Part shown: in pieces, positions 56,001 to 64,000 of the stretch | Numbering within the stretch: the first letter of the stretch is position 1 | Layout of the letters: each line of letters starts with the position of its first letter | Source of the DNA: Pseudomonas sp. ZH-FAD | GTDB taxonomy: Bacteria; Pseudomonadota; Gammaproteobacteria; Pseudomonadales; Pseudomonadaceae | DNA length: 64,000 nt | Assembly (NCBI RefSeq): GCF_002803095.1 | Contig: NZ_PGLR01000004.1 | Location: 148,553-212,552 of the forward strand | Direction of reading: 5' to 3' | The notes under the pieces: model-generated | What the model saw: the letters and a program-made list of their open reading frames with translations, nothing else | Databases searched by the model: none | What the model was told of the DNA's origin: nothing | Translations under genes and position numbers: made by a program

Positions 56001-56083
56001 GGCGACGCTCCTGTTGTAAGAGGCTTTCAAATTCGAATGTATCGGATCATAACAGAGCGGGATTGCCTGCCAAGACTTAGAGT

Positions 56084-56111
56084 TTGACAGTGTGTTGCGT
56101 TCCGGTAAGAT
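56084..56111 (+). promoter_or_regulatory. Promoter of tRNA-Ser
   Basis: TTGACA (56084-56089), 16 nt spacer, TAAGAT (56106-56111), about 55 nt before the tRNA. Near-consensus sigma70 promoter. Confidence 0.7.
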
Positions 56112-56165
56112 TGCCGCCCGCACTGCTGCGGAGGTTTGAGCGTTAGCCTCCGCACTCAAGAATCT

Positions 56166-56253
56166 GGAAGCGTGGCCGAGTGGTTTAAGGCAACGGTCTT
56201 GAAAACCGTCGATGGGCAACTATCCGTGAGTTCGAATCTCACCGCTTCCGCCA
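56166..56253 (+). tRNA. tRNA-Ser (anticodon TGA)
   Basis: 88-nt class II tRNA with 7-bp acceptor stem GGAAGCG/CGCTTCC, anticodon loop CTTGAAA (TGA, reads UCA codons), long variable arm, T-loop TTCGAATC and encoded CCA. Confidence 0.97.
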
Positions 56254-56417
56254 ATTCTCCAAAATTGCCACGACGCAATTGCTGATCCTAATCTGGCGCT
56301 TGCTTTTTGACTCCCGTGCGCCAAGCTAGGTCAGGCCCTGGCTTTTTGTTAAGGTGACCGGCAAGTTCAATCTCACCGTCGTTGCACGGTGGCTGACAAG
56401 GTGCAACGAGGTGGCGA

Positions 56418-57062
56418 TTGATTAGGGTCCTGGTTGTCGACGATCACGATCTGGTCCGCACGGGCATCACCCGTATGCTGGCCGATATCGACGGTCTGCA
56501 AGTCGTGGGCGAAGCCTGCACTGGCGAAGAAGCCCTGCTCAAGGTTCGCGAACTCAAGCCCGACGTCGTCCTGATGGACGTCAAAATGCCTGGTATCGGC
56601 GGCCTGGAAGCCACTCGCAAGCTGATGCGTAGCCATCCCGACATCAAGGTCGTCGCCGTTACCGTGTGCGAGGAAGATCCCTTCCCGACGCGCCTGCTGC
56701 AGGCGGGTGCCGCCGGTTACCTGACCAAGGGGGCGGCATTGGATGAGATGGTGCAGGCCATTCGCCTCGTATTCGCCGGCCAGCGCTATATCGACCCGCA
56801 AATCGCCCAGCAACTGGCGCTGAAATCCTTCCAGCCGCAGAACAGTGGTTCGCCATTCGACCTGTTGTCCGAACGTGAAATCCAGATCGCGCTGATGATC
56901 GCCAACTGCCACAAGGTGCAGAACATCTCGGACAAGCTGTGCCTGTCGCCGAAGACGGTCAATACCTACCGCTACCGCATCTTCGAGAAGCTCTCCATCA
57001 CCAGCGATGTCGAGCTGGCTCTGCTCGCGGTGCGCCACGGCATGGTCGACGCCGTCAGCTGA
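56418..57062 (+). CDS. gacA: Response regulator GacA
   Basis: LuxR/FixJ-type response regulator of the GacS/GacA system, which drives the sRNAs that titrate RsmA and so control secretion, biofilm and secondary metabolism. 214 residues: receiver domain with phospho-acceptor D54 ([10 protein letters not shown]), and HTH at about 145-205 ([32 protein letters not shown]). The start codon is TTG at 56418 with a strong GAGGTGG site 5 nt before; there is no in-frame ATG near. This is known for pseudomonad gacA. uvrC follows after 2 nt, the usual pair. Confidence 0.97.
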   Translation: MIRVLVVDDHDLVRTGITRMLADIDGLQVVGEACTGEEALLKVRELKPDVVLMDVKMPGIGGLEATRKLMRSHPDIKVVAVTVCEEDPFPTRLLQAGAAGYLTKGAALDEMVQAIRLVFAGQRYIDPQIAQQLALKSFQPQNSGSPFDLLSEREIQIALMIANCHKVQNISDKLCLSPKTVNTYRYRIFEKLSITSDVELALLAVRHGMVDAVS

Positions 57063-57064
57063 AA

Positions 57065-58888
57065 ATGTCTGCCCCATTCGATCCGAGTGCCTTCCTGGCG
57101 ACTTGCAGTGGTCGCCCCGGCGTCTATCGCATGTTCGATAGCGAGGCTCGTCTGCTCTACGTCGGCAAGGCGAAGAACCTCAAGAAGCGTCTCTCCAGTT
57201 ACTTTCGCAAGACCGGTCAGGCACCCAAGACGGCCGCGCTGGTCGCACGTATCGCGCAGATCGAAACCACCATCACCGCCAACGAGACCGAGGCACTGCT
57301 GCTCGAGCAGACCTTGATCAAGGAATGGCGGCCGCCATACAACATCCTGCTGCGCGACGACAAATCCTACCCTTACGTGTTTCTCTCCGACGGTGACTTT
57401 CCACGGCTCGGCATTCACCGGGGGGCGAAGAAGGCCAAGGGGCGCTATTTCGGCCCTTATCCCAGTGCATTGGCGATTCGCGAGAGTCTGAGCCTGCTGC
57501 AGAAGACCTTTCTGGTTCGCCAGTGCGAGGACAGTTACTACAAGAACCGCACGCGCCCCTGTCTGCAATACCAGATCAAACGCTGCAAAGGTCCCTGCGT
57601 CGGCTTGGTCAGTCCGGAGGAGTATGCCGAGGACGTGCGTCACTCGGTGATGTTCCTCGACGGCCGCAGCAATGCACTGAGTGAGGAGCTCTCGGCCAGC
57701 ATGGAAAAGGCCTCGATGGCCCTGGAGTTCGAGCGCGCCGCTGAGCTGCGTGATCAGATCGCCATGCTGCGCCGCGTGCAGGACCAGCAAAGCATGGAAG
57801 GTGGCACTGGTGACGTCGACGTGGTGGCGGTGATGCTCACCCCCGGCGGCGCCTGCGTACACCTGATCAGCGTGCGTGGCGGGCGCGTGCTGGGTAGCAA
57901 GAATTTCTTCCCGCAGGTGGCGATCGAAGAGGAGGGGGGCGACGTGCTGATGGCCTTCCTCGCTCAGTACTACCTGGGCAATGCCGAGCGCGACCTGCCC
58001 AGCGAGCTGATCGTCAACGTGCAGCATGAAGACTTCGCCACGCTGATCGAGGCCATCGAGTCGTTACGCGGCCGTAGTCTCAGCATCAGTTTGCGCGTGC
58101 GTGGCACGCGAGCCCGCTGGCAACAGCTCGCCGTGACCAACGCCGAACAGGCGCTGGCAGCGCGTCTGGCCAACCGGCAGCATCTGGCCGAGCGTTTCGA
58201 GGCGCTGGCTACCGTGCTGGAAATGGACGAGCCGCCGCAGCGCATGGAATGTTTCGATATCAGCCATTCCAGCGGTGAGGCGACGGTCGCCTCCTGCGTG
58301 GTATTCGGTCCCGAAGGCCCGCTGAAATCCGATTACCGTCGCTTCAATATCGAGGGCGTGACCGCCGGCGACGACTACGCCGCGATGCATCAGGCGTTGA
58401 CTCGGCGCTTCAGCAAGATCAAGGATGGCGAAGGCAAGTTGCCCGATGTGCTGCTGGTGGACGGTGGCAAGGGGCAGTTGGCCATGGCGCGCGAGGTACT
58501 GCAGGAACTGGCCGTGCCGGATCTGATTCTGCTTGGTGTGGCCAAGGGCACAACGCGCAAACCGGGCCTGGAAGTGCTCTACCTGAACGACGCCGAACAT
58601 GAGTTCACCTTGCCCGGCAATTCGCCAGCGCTGCATCTGATCCAGCAGATCCGTGATGAATCGCACCGTTTTGCGATTACCGGGCATCGTGCTCGCCGCG
58701 GCAAGACGCGGCGCACCTCGACGCTGGAAGAAGTAGCAGGGATCGGCCCGAAGCGGCGGCGCGAGCTACTCAATCACTTTGGTGGCCTGCAGGAATTGTC
58801 CCGTGCCAGCGCCGAAGAAATTGCCAAAGCGCCCGGAATCAGTAAAAAGCTCGCCGAGTTGATTTATGACACTCTGCACAGCGAGTAG
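57065..58888 (+). CDS. uvrC: UvrABC excinuclease subunit C
   Basis: 607-residue nuclease that makes both cuts in nucleotide excision repair. The N-terminal GIY-YIG domain (GVYRMFD ... [18 protein letters not shown]) makes the 3' cut. A cysteine-rich region ([12 protein letters not shown]) and a UVR motif at about 205-240 (UvrB contact) follow. The RNase-H-like 5' nuclease is at about 385-540 ([18 protein letters not shown]), and tandem helix-hairpin-helix motifs end the protein. Cotranscribed with gacA. Confidence 0.97.
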   Translation: MSAPFDPSAFLATCSGRPGVYRMFDSEARLLYVGKAKNLKKRLSSYFRKTGQAPKTAALVARIAQIETTITANETEALLLEQTLIKEWRPPYNILLRDDKSYPYVFLSDGDFPRLGIHRGAKKAKGRYFGPYPSALAIRESLSLLQKTFLVRQCEDSYYKNRTRPCLQYQIKRCKGPCVGLVSPEEYAEDVRHSVMFLDGRSNALSEELSASMEKASMALEFERAAELRDQIAMLRRVQDQQSMEGGTGDVDVVAVMLTPGGACVHLISVRGGRVLGSKNFFPQVAIEEEGGDVLMAFLAQYYLGNAERDLPSELIVNVQHEDFATLIEAIESLRGRSLSISLRVRGTRARWQQLAVTNAEQALAARLANRQHLAERFEALATVLEMDEPPQRMECFDISHSSGEATVASCVVFGPEGPLKSDYRRFNIEGVTAGDDYAAMHQALTRRFSKIKDGEGKLPDVLLVDGGKGQLAMAREVLQELAVPDLILLGVAKGTTRKPGLEVLYLNDAEHEFTLPGNSPALHLIQQIRDESHRFAITGHRARRGKTRRTSTLEEVAGIGPKRRRELLNHFGGLQELSRASAEEIAKAPGISKKLAELIYDTLHSE

Positions 58889-58921
58889 AATGCCCGCTCA
58901 CCTCGCAGCCTAGTTGTGCCG

Positions 58922-59482
58922 ATGAATATCCCCAACTTGCTTACCGTGCTCCGGGTCGCGCTGATCCCGGTCTTTATCCTGTTGTTCTATTTACCGTTCT
59001 CCTGGAGCTATTGGGCTGCCAGCGGCGTCTTCGCGATTGCCGCCGTGACCGATTGGCTCGATGGCTATCTCGCCCGCCGCTGGGAGCAGGGCACGCCTTT
59101 CGGCGCCTTCCTCGACCCGGTGGCGGACAAACTGATGGTGGCGGTGGCGTTGGTGCTGCTGGCGGCCGAACACTCCAATCTCTGGCTGACCCTGGCTGCC
59201 GCGACCATCATCGGGCGCGAGATTGTCGTCTCTGCGTTGCGTGAATGGATGGCCGAACTCGGTGCTCGGGCGCATGTCGCGGTGTCCAACCTTGGCAAGT
59301 GGAAAACCGCAGCGCAGATGCTGGCGCTGGTCATCCTGCTGGGTAATCCACCGGTGTTCACCTTCTGGGTCGTGCTCGGATATATCTTGCTGGTGGTCGC
59401 AGCCGTGCTCACATTGTGGTCGATGCTGCAGTACCTGTTGGCCGCCTGGCCGCACCTCAGCACCACCTCGGAAAAGAAATAA
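58922..59482 (+). CDS. pgsA: CDP-diacylglycerol-glycerol-3-phosphate 3-phosphatidyltransferase
   Basis: 186-residue inner-membrane enzyme making phosphatidylglycerol phosphate, the first committed step to PG and cardiolipin. The CDP-alcohol phosphotransferase motif DG-x2-AR-x8-G-x3-D-x3-D is complete in [23 protein letters not shown]. The ATG at 58922 is preferred to a GTG two codons before. It lies 33 nt after uvrC. Confidence 0.96.
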   Translation: MNIPNLLTVLRVALIPVFILLFYLPFSWSYWAASGVFAIAAVTDWLDGYLARRWEQGTPFGAFLDPVADKLMVAVALVLLAAEHSNLWLTLAAATIIGREIVVSALREWMAELGARAHVAVSNLGKWKTAAQMLALVILLGNPPVFTFWVVLGYILLVVAAVLTLWSMLQYLLAAWPHLSTTSEKK

Positions 59483-59501
59483 GTATTTTTGAATCAAAGG
59501 G

Positions 59502-59529
59502 TTGACGGCGCGATTCGATTCTATAGAAT
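59502..59529 (+). promoter_or_regulatory. Promoter of tRNA-Gly-tRNA-Cys
   Basis: TTGACG (59502-59507), 16 nt spacer, TAGAAT (59524-59529), followed at about 20 nt by the tRNA-Gly gene. The GC-rich segment GCGCCCG right after the -10 hexamer resembles a discriminator of stringently controlled promoters. Confidence 0.7.
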
Positions 59530-59549
59530 GGCGCCCGTCGACAAGACAA

Positions 59550-59625
<76 letters not shown>

Positions 59626-59663
59626 GTTTTACACGAGTCGCCAAGGCGGCTCGTTTGCTTCAT

Positions 59664-59737
59664 GGCTGAGTTGCAGAGTGGTTATGCACCGGATTGCAAA
59701 TCCGTGAACGCCGGTTCGATTCCGACCTCAGCCTCCA
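59664..59737 (+). tRNA. tRNA-Cys (anticodon GCA)
   Basis: 74 nt; acceptor GGCTGAG/CTCAGCC, anticodon loop ATTGCAAAT (GCA), T-loop TTCGATTC, CCA encoded. 38 nt after tRNA-Gly, no promoter between. Confidence 0.97.
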
Positions 59738-59742
59738 ATTCG

Positions 59743-59779
59743 AAAAGCCTCGTAGATCGCTGATCTACGAGGCTTTTTT
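59743..59779. terminator. Terminator after tRNA-Cys
   Basis: 16-bp perfect stem AAAAGCCTCGTAGATC/GATCTACGAGGCTTTT with GCT loop and a T-run to 59779. Confidence 0.93.
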
Positions 59780-59806
59780 CATTATCCCGGGCAAGCGTTG
59801 CGTGCC

Positions 59807-59835
59807 TTGCGGGTAAGCGAAGGGCTGTATATAGT
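59807..59835 (+). promoter_or_regulatory. Promoter of tRNA-Leu
   Basis: TTGCGG (59807-59812), 17 nt spacer, TATAGT (59830-59835), 24 nt upstream of the tRNA. Confidence 0.6.
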
Positions 59836-59858
59836 CCGGTCCTTCGCACAGCGCTACC

Positions 59859-59945
59859 GCCCGAATGGCGAAATCGGTAGACGCAGGAGACTTAAAATCT
59901 CTCGCTCGCAAGGGCGTGCCGGTTCGAGTCCGGCTTCGGGCACCA
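59859..59945 (+). tRNA. tRNA-Leu (anticodon TAA); probable integration target
   Basis: 87-nt class II tRNA with acceptor GCCCGAA/TTCGGGC, anticodon loop CTTAAAA (TAA, UUA codons), long variable arm, T-loop TTCGAGTC and CCA. The tyrosine recombinase gene ends 71 nt further on, in opposite orientation, so the 3' end of this tRNA is the likely attachment site of the island to its right. Confidence 0.97.
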
Positions 59946-60015
59946 TTTAAAATCAAGCACTTACAGATATCGGCTCTCTTCCCACTTTTTCCGCAATTCC
60001 AGTTTTTTTCCGCAA

Positions 60016-61044
60016 TTACCTTGTTGGCGACACTTTTTTTCCTCGCCGCTCCCTGATGTAATGCTCCGTCATGACTACCGTGGTGTGGCCAAGCTGGTCT
60101 CTAGCTTTCAGGATGTCTCCGCTTGATTCAGCCGTGTCGGTGCCTGCTTTGGCCCGTAGATCACGTAGCTGAAACTCTGCTTTTTCGATACCTGCCGCCT
60201 TTCTAGCCTTGTCGAACCGGGAGCGGAGCATTGCCGGAGTCATAGAGGTTCCATCCTCCGCCACTACCAGTCTGGTCGAGCGCACTTTGTGGCCTGCTTT
60301 TCGAGCTTTGATCCTTTCCAGTAGCAGGCGAAGTTCGCCTGTAACCTCAATGCGGCGTTTGGTGCCAGTTTTTGACTGCTTTACATGCAGATGTCCGTCT
60401 CTGATGTCTCGCTCGTCCATACGCAAGGTATCTCCAGGACGTTGTCCTGTCAGATAAACCAAGTCCATCGCATCGCGTAAGCCAGAATCCGCTTCTGAGT
60501 AAACGGCATGGAAGAGGCTGTCTTCGATGTAGACGTCGCGTCCCTTTTCCTTGTTGCCTTTCACTCCCGCGCACGGATTAGCAAGAGCGGTGTAACCCAT
60601 CTCTCGTGCATAGTTCCAGATTGCTGAGAGAAGAGCCTTCTCCCTGTTCGCGCTAATCGGAGCGGTTTGCCGCCAGCGTAGATACTGGCGAATGTGTTGA
60701 GGCTGGATCGCTTCAAGTGGGGCTGGCGGGTCGTCGAAAAACTCTAGTAGCTTGCGTAGTTCTTGGCGATTTTTCGTTTGGGTACCGGGGGCCTTGGTAG
60801 GAATAATCTCTACTTGGTATTTCCCTGCCACATACCCGAACGTAATGACTTTCTGTTGTAGCTCTGTAGCTGTTCTATCGCGCTCAAGTTCAGCGTACTT
60901 CATTATTGCCAGACCGTAATCTCGACCAAGGGGAATCTCCTTCCTTGGCCGACCTCCGGTGTCATAGAAGTAGTATGTCGTGCTCCCGCGTTTTCGCTCA
61001 CGCAGGCGCGGAATTGCCCCTAGGTTTGTTGGTCTTCGTCCCAT
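60016..61044 (-). CDS. Tyrosine recombinase (phage/island integrase)
   Basis: 342-residue site-specific recombinase. The N-terminal SAM-like DNA-binding domain covers about 65-160 and the catalytic domain about 170-335. Catalytic residues: R202 (TGQRPGDTL), K225 (KQSKTGTK), R297 in LRDLRAK where the first position of box II is Arg rather than His, H320 (QLGHTT) and the nucleophile Y329 (TEHYI). That box II variant is common in Pseudomonas phage integrases. Lower GC and less biased third positions than its neighbours to the left indicate transferred DNA. Confidence 0.93.
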   Translation of the reverse strand: MGRRPTNLGAIPRLRERKRGSTTYYFYDTGGRPRKEIPLGRDYGLAIMKYAELERDRTATELQQKVITFGYVAGKYQVEIIPTKAPGTQTKNRQELRKLLEFFDDPPAPLEAIQPQHIRQYLRWRQTAPISANREKALLSAIWNYAREMGYTALANPCAGVKGNKEKGRDVYIEDSLFHAVYSEADSGLRDAMDLVYLTGQRPGDTLRMDERDIRDGHLHVKQSKTGTKRRIEVTGELRLLLERIKARKAGHKVRSTRLVVAEDGTSMTPAMLRSRFDKARKAAGIEKAEFQLRDLRAKAGTDTAESSGDILKARDQLGHTTVVMTEHYIRERRGKKVSPTR

Positions 61045-61257
61045 CTATCCTGCCTTCCTCGACCTCCAGGTCACTTCTCGCTCAACGCTAACCTTCGACA
61101 CTGGCAATAGATTGGCCGCAATCACACATGGCCAGCCATTTGCTTTGATCGTATGGGGTATGCCGTTTCTGCGTAGGACCTCGATTTGCTTCGCTCTTAT
61201 CTTGGCGCCAGTCAACTCACAGACTTGCTCGTGGCTCAAAAACTGTATCGCTTCCAT
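61045..61257 (-). CDS. DUF4224 domain protein (possible excisionase/recombination directionality factor)
   Basis: 70 residues from the ATG at 61255-61257: IQFLSHEQVCELTGAKIRAKQIEVLRRNGIPHTIKANGWPCV is the DUF4224 fold, a small winged-helix-like domain encoded next to phage integrases. Its TAG stop directly abuts the integrase ATG. A role as excisionase is suggested only by position. An in-frame ATG eight codons upstream is possible. Confidence 0.7.
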   Translation of the reverse strand: MEAIQFLSHEQVCELTGAKIRAKQIEVLRRNGIPHTIKANGWPCVIAANLLPVSKVSVEREVTWRSRKAG

Positions 61258-61442
61258 GGATAACGATCCCGCCGATACCATACCGGCGATTGTGTGATAC
61301 GTGAAAGGTGTCTATTTGGCACCATATGGCACGTTCTGGTGTGCCTCAACCGGGAGGAGAGGATTGCAGAGTAGAGAAGGGCAGATTCGCTGGGGCAGTT
61401 GGCGTCACAGGCGTTGCAGCATCATCCGTGGACTGATTGTCT
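61258..61442. other. Island spacer without recognisable gene
   Basis: Between the DUF4224 gene and the remnant ATPase I find no complete gene. The region presumably contains the promoter of the leftward DUF4224-integrase pair and a deletion junction leading into the decayed ATPase. Confidence 0.4.
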
Positions 61443-62622
61443 CAGCGTTGGAGGGAGGCTAAGCAACGCTCGCTATGTGGCCAGCTGGATGAGATCGTCC
61501 AGCAGCTCACGGACGCCGCGCCTGTAGAATGTCCCTCTGATCGATGAGGCTACCGATCTCTCTAAGCTACCACTAGCGCCCATCGCAGCTGAGATGACAC
61601 GCCTTGAGGCGCTGTTCAGTGCTGACAAGATCGTGCGGGATCAGTACACGACGCTAGCAGCGCGTATTGCGCAGGAAAACACTGCACTTCAGGTACTCGA
61701 ATCACGCCTCGCTGATGCAGTTGGAGCCGAGGCCCGTCGCAAGGCCTTGCAAGCCGAGCGTAATGACACGTACGGACGCGTTTTCGACGCAATTATTAAC
61801 GAGCAGAACGCGTTGGCCAGCTTGTATGAGCCATTAATGGCCCGGCTCGCAGCATCTTCCGGCACCCTCAAAAAACTCAGCTTCTCGGTTCGCCGCATAG
61901 CCGATGTTGAAAGCTGGGGAACAATCGCCGAGGAGGAACTGCTTGATCGGCGGAAGGCTGGTCCATTTTATGGCCGCGGCTCGCTAATCAAAGCAGCCAT
62001 CCAAGAACTAAAGGCAGCGTGGGAAACCGGCTCGGCACCGGAAGTGCAGGAAGCGATGACCTCCTTCATGGAAAAGTACAGCAAGGATCTGCTAACACAT
62101 GCGCCTTATGTACAGTCCCAGCAAACTGAGTTTCGTGCTTGGTCGAAGCAGTTTGCACATTGGCTTTTTGGAACCGATCACCTGACCGTTCGCTATGAAA
62201 TTTCCTACGACGGCGTCGATATTCGAAAGCTCTCTCCTGGAACGCGGGGTATCGTCCTTTTGCTCCTGTATCTAGCACTAGATGATGCAGACGATCGCCC
62301 CCTGATCATCGACCAACCTGAAGAAAACTTAGACCCCAAGTCGGTGTTCGATGAGTTGGTGTCGCTTTTCATTGCAGCGAAGGCAAAGCGTCAGGTGATC
62401 ATGGTCACCCACAACGCAAACCTGGTCATTAATACCGATGCCGATCAGATCATTGTGGCCGCGTCAGGTCCCAATGTAGATGGTGGCCTGCCTCCGATCA
62501 CCTACATATCAGGCGGGCTAGAAAACGAGGAGATTCGGCAATCTGTTTGCGAAATCCTCGAAGGAGGCACGACAGCTTTCCAGGAGCGAGCAAGAAGGCT
62601 AAGGGTTCGACTCGACAGATAA
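61443..62622 (+). pseudogene. C-terminal remnant of a TrlF-like/SMC-like AAA ATPase
   Basis: The intact reading frame from the ATG at 61594 gives 342 residues ending in an ABC/SMC-type ATPase half: signature KLSPGTRGIVLLLLYLALD, Walker B LIIDQPEENLD, switch His in VMVTHN-like MVTHNANL, and a C-terminus ISGGLENEEIRQSVCEILEGG typical of TrlF-family proteins. No Walker A or N-terminal domain is present. Upstream, another frame (61443-61545) reads QRWREAKQRSLCGQLDEIVQQLTDA, as if a frameshift separates it from the main part. I judge it a truncated, frameshifted defence-type gene; the remaining ORF may still be translated. Confidence 0.65.
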
Positions 62623-62655
62623 AGTCAGCCGAGAGCAGCATCATTAGGAGTTCCG

Positions 62656-62739
62656 ATGAGCACACCCATCACGTTAACCGTGGGCGACATCGAGCTCACC
62701 TACAACACGACCTATAGCCGTATGGCCTGCGGGCATTGA
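62656..62739 (+). pseudogene. 27-codon fragment resembling the N-terminus of a HEPN/Toprim-type protein
   Basis: MSTPITLTVGDIELTYNTTY followed by SRMACGH and a stop. It has an AGGAG site 5 nt upstream and starts 33 nt after the ATPase remnant. The pattern (short leader, TVGDIELTYN) is like the beginning of HEPN/Toprim-associated-domain proteins as I remember them, but the fragment is too short to prove it. Probably a gene cut shortly after its start. Confidence 0.3.
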
Positions 62740-62763
62740 AGGCAGCCCCATTCAGGGCTGCCT
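62740..62763. terminator. Hairpin between the fragment and the anchor-protein gene
   Basis: Perfect 9-bp stem AGGCAGCCC/GGGCTGCCT with a CATTCA loop, in the 31-nt gap between the two convergent coding ends. No T-run, so termination would be weak. Confidence 0.45.
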
Positions 62764-62770
62764 AGTGAAG

Positions 62771-63436
62771 TCAGATTACGCGCTTGATGCTGATGTAATC
62801 GCCCTGAGTGCGCAGGGTGACTGTCACCGGTTTGCTAGTGCGATTACGCCAAAACCAACCGTGCTTGCCATCGAATGCGGCCTCCAGAACACCGGTGTCT
62901 TCTGGCGTTGAGCGTCCCTTCCCGTAGCCGTGATAGAAATCGCGCGGCGCGTTGTAAGGATCGCCGTGGGTGTCGTAGTTAACGACGCCGCCATTGGCAG
63001 TCCAGCGGTAGTTCACCTTGGCACCTTGCTTCATTTCCAGTTTCACTTCGGCACCCTGGTTCGGGCTCAAGGTGATGCTCATTTCATGCTGCAGGACAGC
63101 CTGCTCAGGCGCAGCCGGTTGCTCCGGAGCGGGAATGACCTCGGCAGGAGCGGCCGGGGTAGTGGGTGCTGCGGCAATAGTTTCAGCTGGCGGCGGAGTT
63201 GGAGTCTGAGCTGCGGCCTCATCGGCGCGGGCCTCTTCAGCCAGCTGGATCTTCACCTCACCCATCTGTGTGAGACCCAGTGCTCGGCCCACGCCAGTGG
63301 GGTCGATCGCATACTCCGAAGGCATTACCACGGTAACCAGAAGCGCGCAGGCAATGATTGCCGCGATGATCGTGGAGCGCAGTAGCTGTGCTGTCGAGGG
63401 GAGTTCGTTGAGGGTCGGAAGCTTGGTATTGAACAT
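62771..63436 (-). CDS. Single-pass membrane anchor protein of unknown function
   Basis: 221 residues: short cytoplasmic N-terminus, one membrane helix (about 20-40, STIIAAIIACALLVTVVMP), a Pro/Ala/Glu-rich linker (about 68-112) and a periplasmic C-terminal domain with repeated aromatic/Gly motifs (YRWTANGGVVNYDTHGD, GKHGWFWRNRTSKPVTVTLRTQGDY). Similar proteins are annotated only as 'transmembrane anchor protein' beside HupE/UreJ genes in metal-resistance islands, as I recall. It ends the HupE-anchor pair, separated by 12 nt. Function unknown. Confidence 0.7.
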   Translation of the reverse strand: MFNTKLPTLNELPSTAQLLRSTIIAAIIACALLVTVVMPSEYAIDPTGVGRALGLTQMGEVKIQLAEEARADEAAAQTPTPPPAETIAAAPTTPAAPAEVIPAPEQPAAPEQAVLQHEMSITLSPNQGAEVKLEMKQGAKVNYRWTANGGVVNYDTHGDPYNAPRDFYHGYGKGRSTPEDTGVLEAAFDGKHGWFWRNRTSKPVTVTLRTQGDYISIKRVI

Positions 63437-63448
63437 AAAAAGAATTCC

Positions 63449-63883
63449 TTACTGAGAGACGATCAGGCCGGTGATCTGGTAGCCCATGAGCAAGAAACCG
63501 GCGCTCATCATGGCAACGTTGGCGGTGTAGGCATGGCGCCAGAAGCTGGCAGTACGTCGCCAGTAGCCCATCAGAATGAGAATGCCGCCAAGGGCCAGTA
63601 GCTGGCCGATCTCGACACCTACGTTGAAGGCAATCAGGTTGGCGATCAGGCCATCAGGAGAAATCTCGAACTCCTGGATCTTGGTGGCCAGACCGAAACC
63701 ATGAAGCAGGCCGAAGATCAGCGTTGCTGCGCGGGTATCGGGCTGGTACCCAAACCAGCGCTGGAAGGCGCCGAGGTTATCCAGGGCCTTGTACACGACC
63801 GAAAAGCCGATGATCGCGTCGATCACATACGAGCTGATGCTGATGTTGCTAAGCACTCCAAAGAGCAGAGTGATCGAGTGGCC
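63449..63883 (-). pseudogene. HupE/UreJ-family membrane protein, 5' end replaced by an insertion element
   Basis: The 144 remaining codons read GHSITLLFGVLSNISISSYVID ... FGLLHGFGLATKIQEFEI and continue through hydrophobic helices to LLMGYQITGLIVSQ. HupE/UreJ proteins are membrane carriers or accessory proteins for nickel/cobalt. The conserved GHS is the first surviving piece: the codon GGC at 63881-63883 abuts the TG end of the insertion element at 63884. The signal region and first helix are lost, so the product is probably non-functional, although translation could start inside the element. Confidence 0.75.
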
Positions 63884-64000
63884 TGCGGATTCCACGCTGA
63901 CTCGGACACCCATTCCACGCGCATCCGGACAGTGATTCCACGCTGATCCGGACACTCATTCCACGAGCATCCGGACACCGACTCCACGGTCATCCGGACA
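63884..64000. mobile_element. End of an insertion sequence with five tandem 23-bp repeats (IS21-like)
   Basis: From TG at 63884, five copies of a 23-bp unit begin at 63889, 63912, 63935, 63958 and 63981, each containing ATTCCACG-N2-ATCCGGACA or a close variant. Multiple terminal repeats of about this length, with TG/CA ends, are characteristic of IS21-family elements, where they bind the transposase. The transposase genes would lie beyond the window. The element interrupts the HupE gene. Confidence 0.75.

Noticed and set aside
59946..64000. Right attachment repeat of the tRNA-Leu island
   Set aside because: I looked for a second copy of the tRNA 3' end (GGTTCGAGTCCGGCTTCGGG) and found none in the window.

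Overview
The window is a Pseudomonas-type chromosome segment. The evidence is high-GC coding, a 13-gene nuo operon with fused nuoCD, a long 531-residue isocitrate lyase, both monomeric and dimeric NADP isocitrate dehydrogenases, gacA-uvrC-pgsA, and a gene order that, from memory, follows the P. aeruginosa PAO1 block PA2584-PA2649. Repeat types and accessory genes suggest the mendocina/pseudoalcaligenes group, but that species-level guess is an inference.

Layout. Positions 1-12815 (minus strand) hold the nuo operon for proton-pumping NADH dehydrogenase (complex I), complete except for nuoM, which is cut by the window edge. Positions 13397-17632 are accessory: a secreted pectinacetylesterase/Notum-like hydrolase, an unknown membrane-anchored helical protein, and a Tat-exported PhoX-type phosphatase with a candidate Pho box. 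Positions 17934-27321 return to core genes: aceA, an orphan secretin-N-domain protein with a DUF7931-like partner, a GNAT protein, the ribosomal oxygenase roxA, purB, a DMT exporter, hflD and mnmA.

Positions 27410-33153 are a second accessory block: a divergent MocR-type regulator facing mvaA (degradative HMG-CoA reductase), mvaB (HMG-CoA lyase) and a two-gene TctA-like transporter. This is a mevalonate-catabolism locus placed between mnmA and a Nudix gene that I recall as neighbours in PAO1. It predicts uptake of mevalonate, NAD-linked oxidation to HMG-CoA, and cleavage to acetyl-CoA and acetoacetate. The glyoxylate shunt (aceA) and two isocitrate dehydrogenases that compete at the isocitrate branch point lie nearby.

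Positions 33187-59945 are core: nudJ, idh/icd (divergent), cspD, an N-degron cluster (clpS, clpA, bpt, aat, around infA), trxB, ftsK, lolA, rarA, crcB, serS, cysG, a glutathionyl-hydroquinone reductase, the coupled tusD-C-B-E-ybiB genes for tRNA thiolation (the relay that feeds MnmA), a BI-1 family protein, tRNA-Ser, gacA (TTG start), uvrC, pgsA and tRNA-Gly, -Cys and -Leu.

From 59946 to the right edge is a mobile island. A tyrosine recombinase and a DUF4224 protein sit beside tRNA-Leu. They are followed by a decayed TrlF-like ATPase gene (C-terminal part only), a 27-codon fragment resembling the start of a HEPN/Toprim-type protein, a membrane-anchor protein, and a HupE/UreJ gene whose 5' part is replaced by an insertion-sequence end with five 23-bp tandem repeats (IS21-like). 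This looks like a degraded defence/metal cargo island. Its far end lies outside the window.
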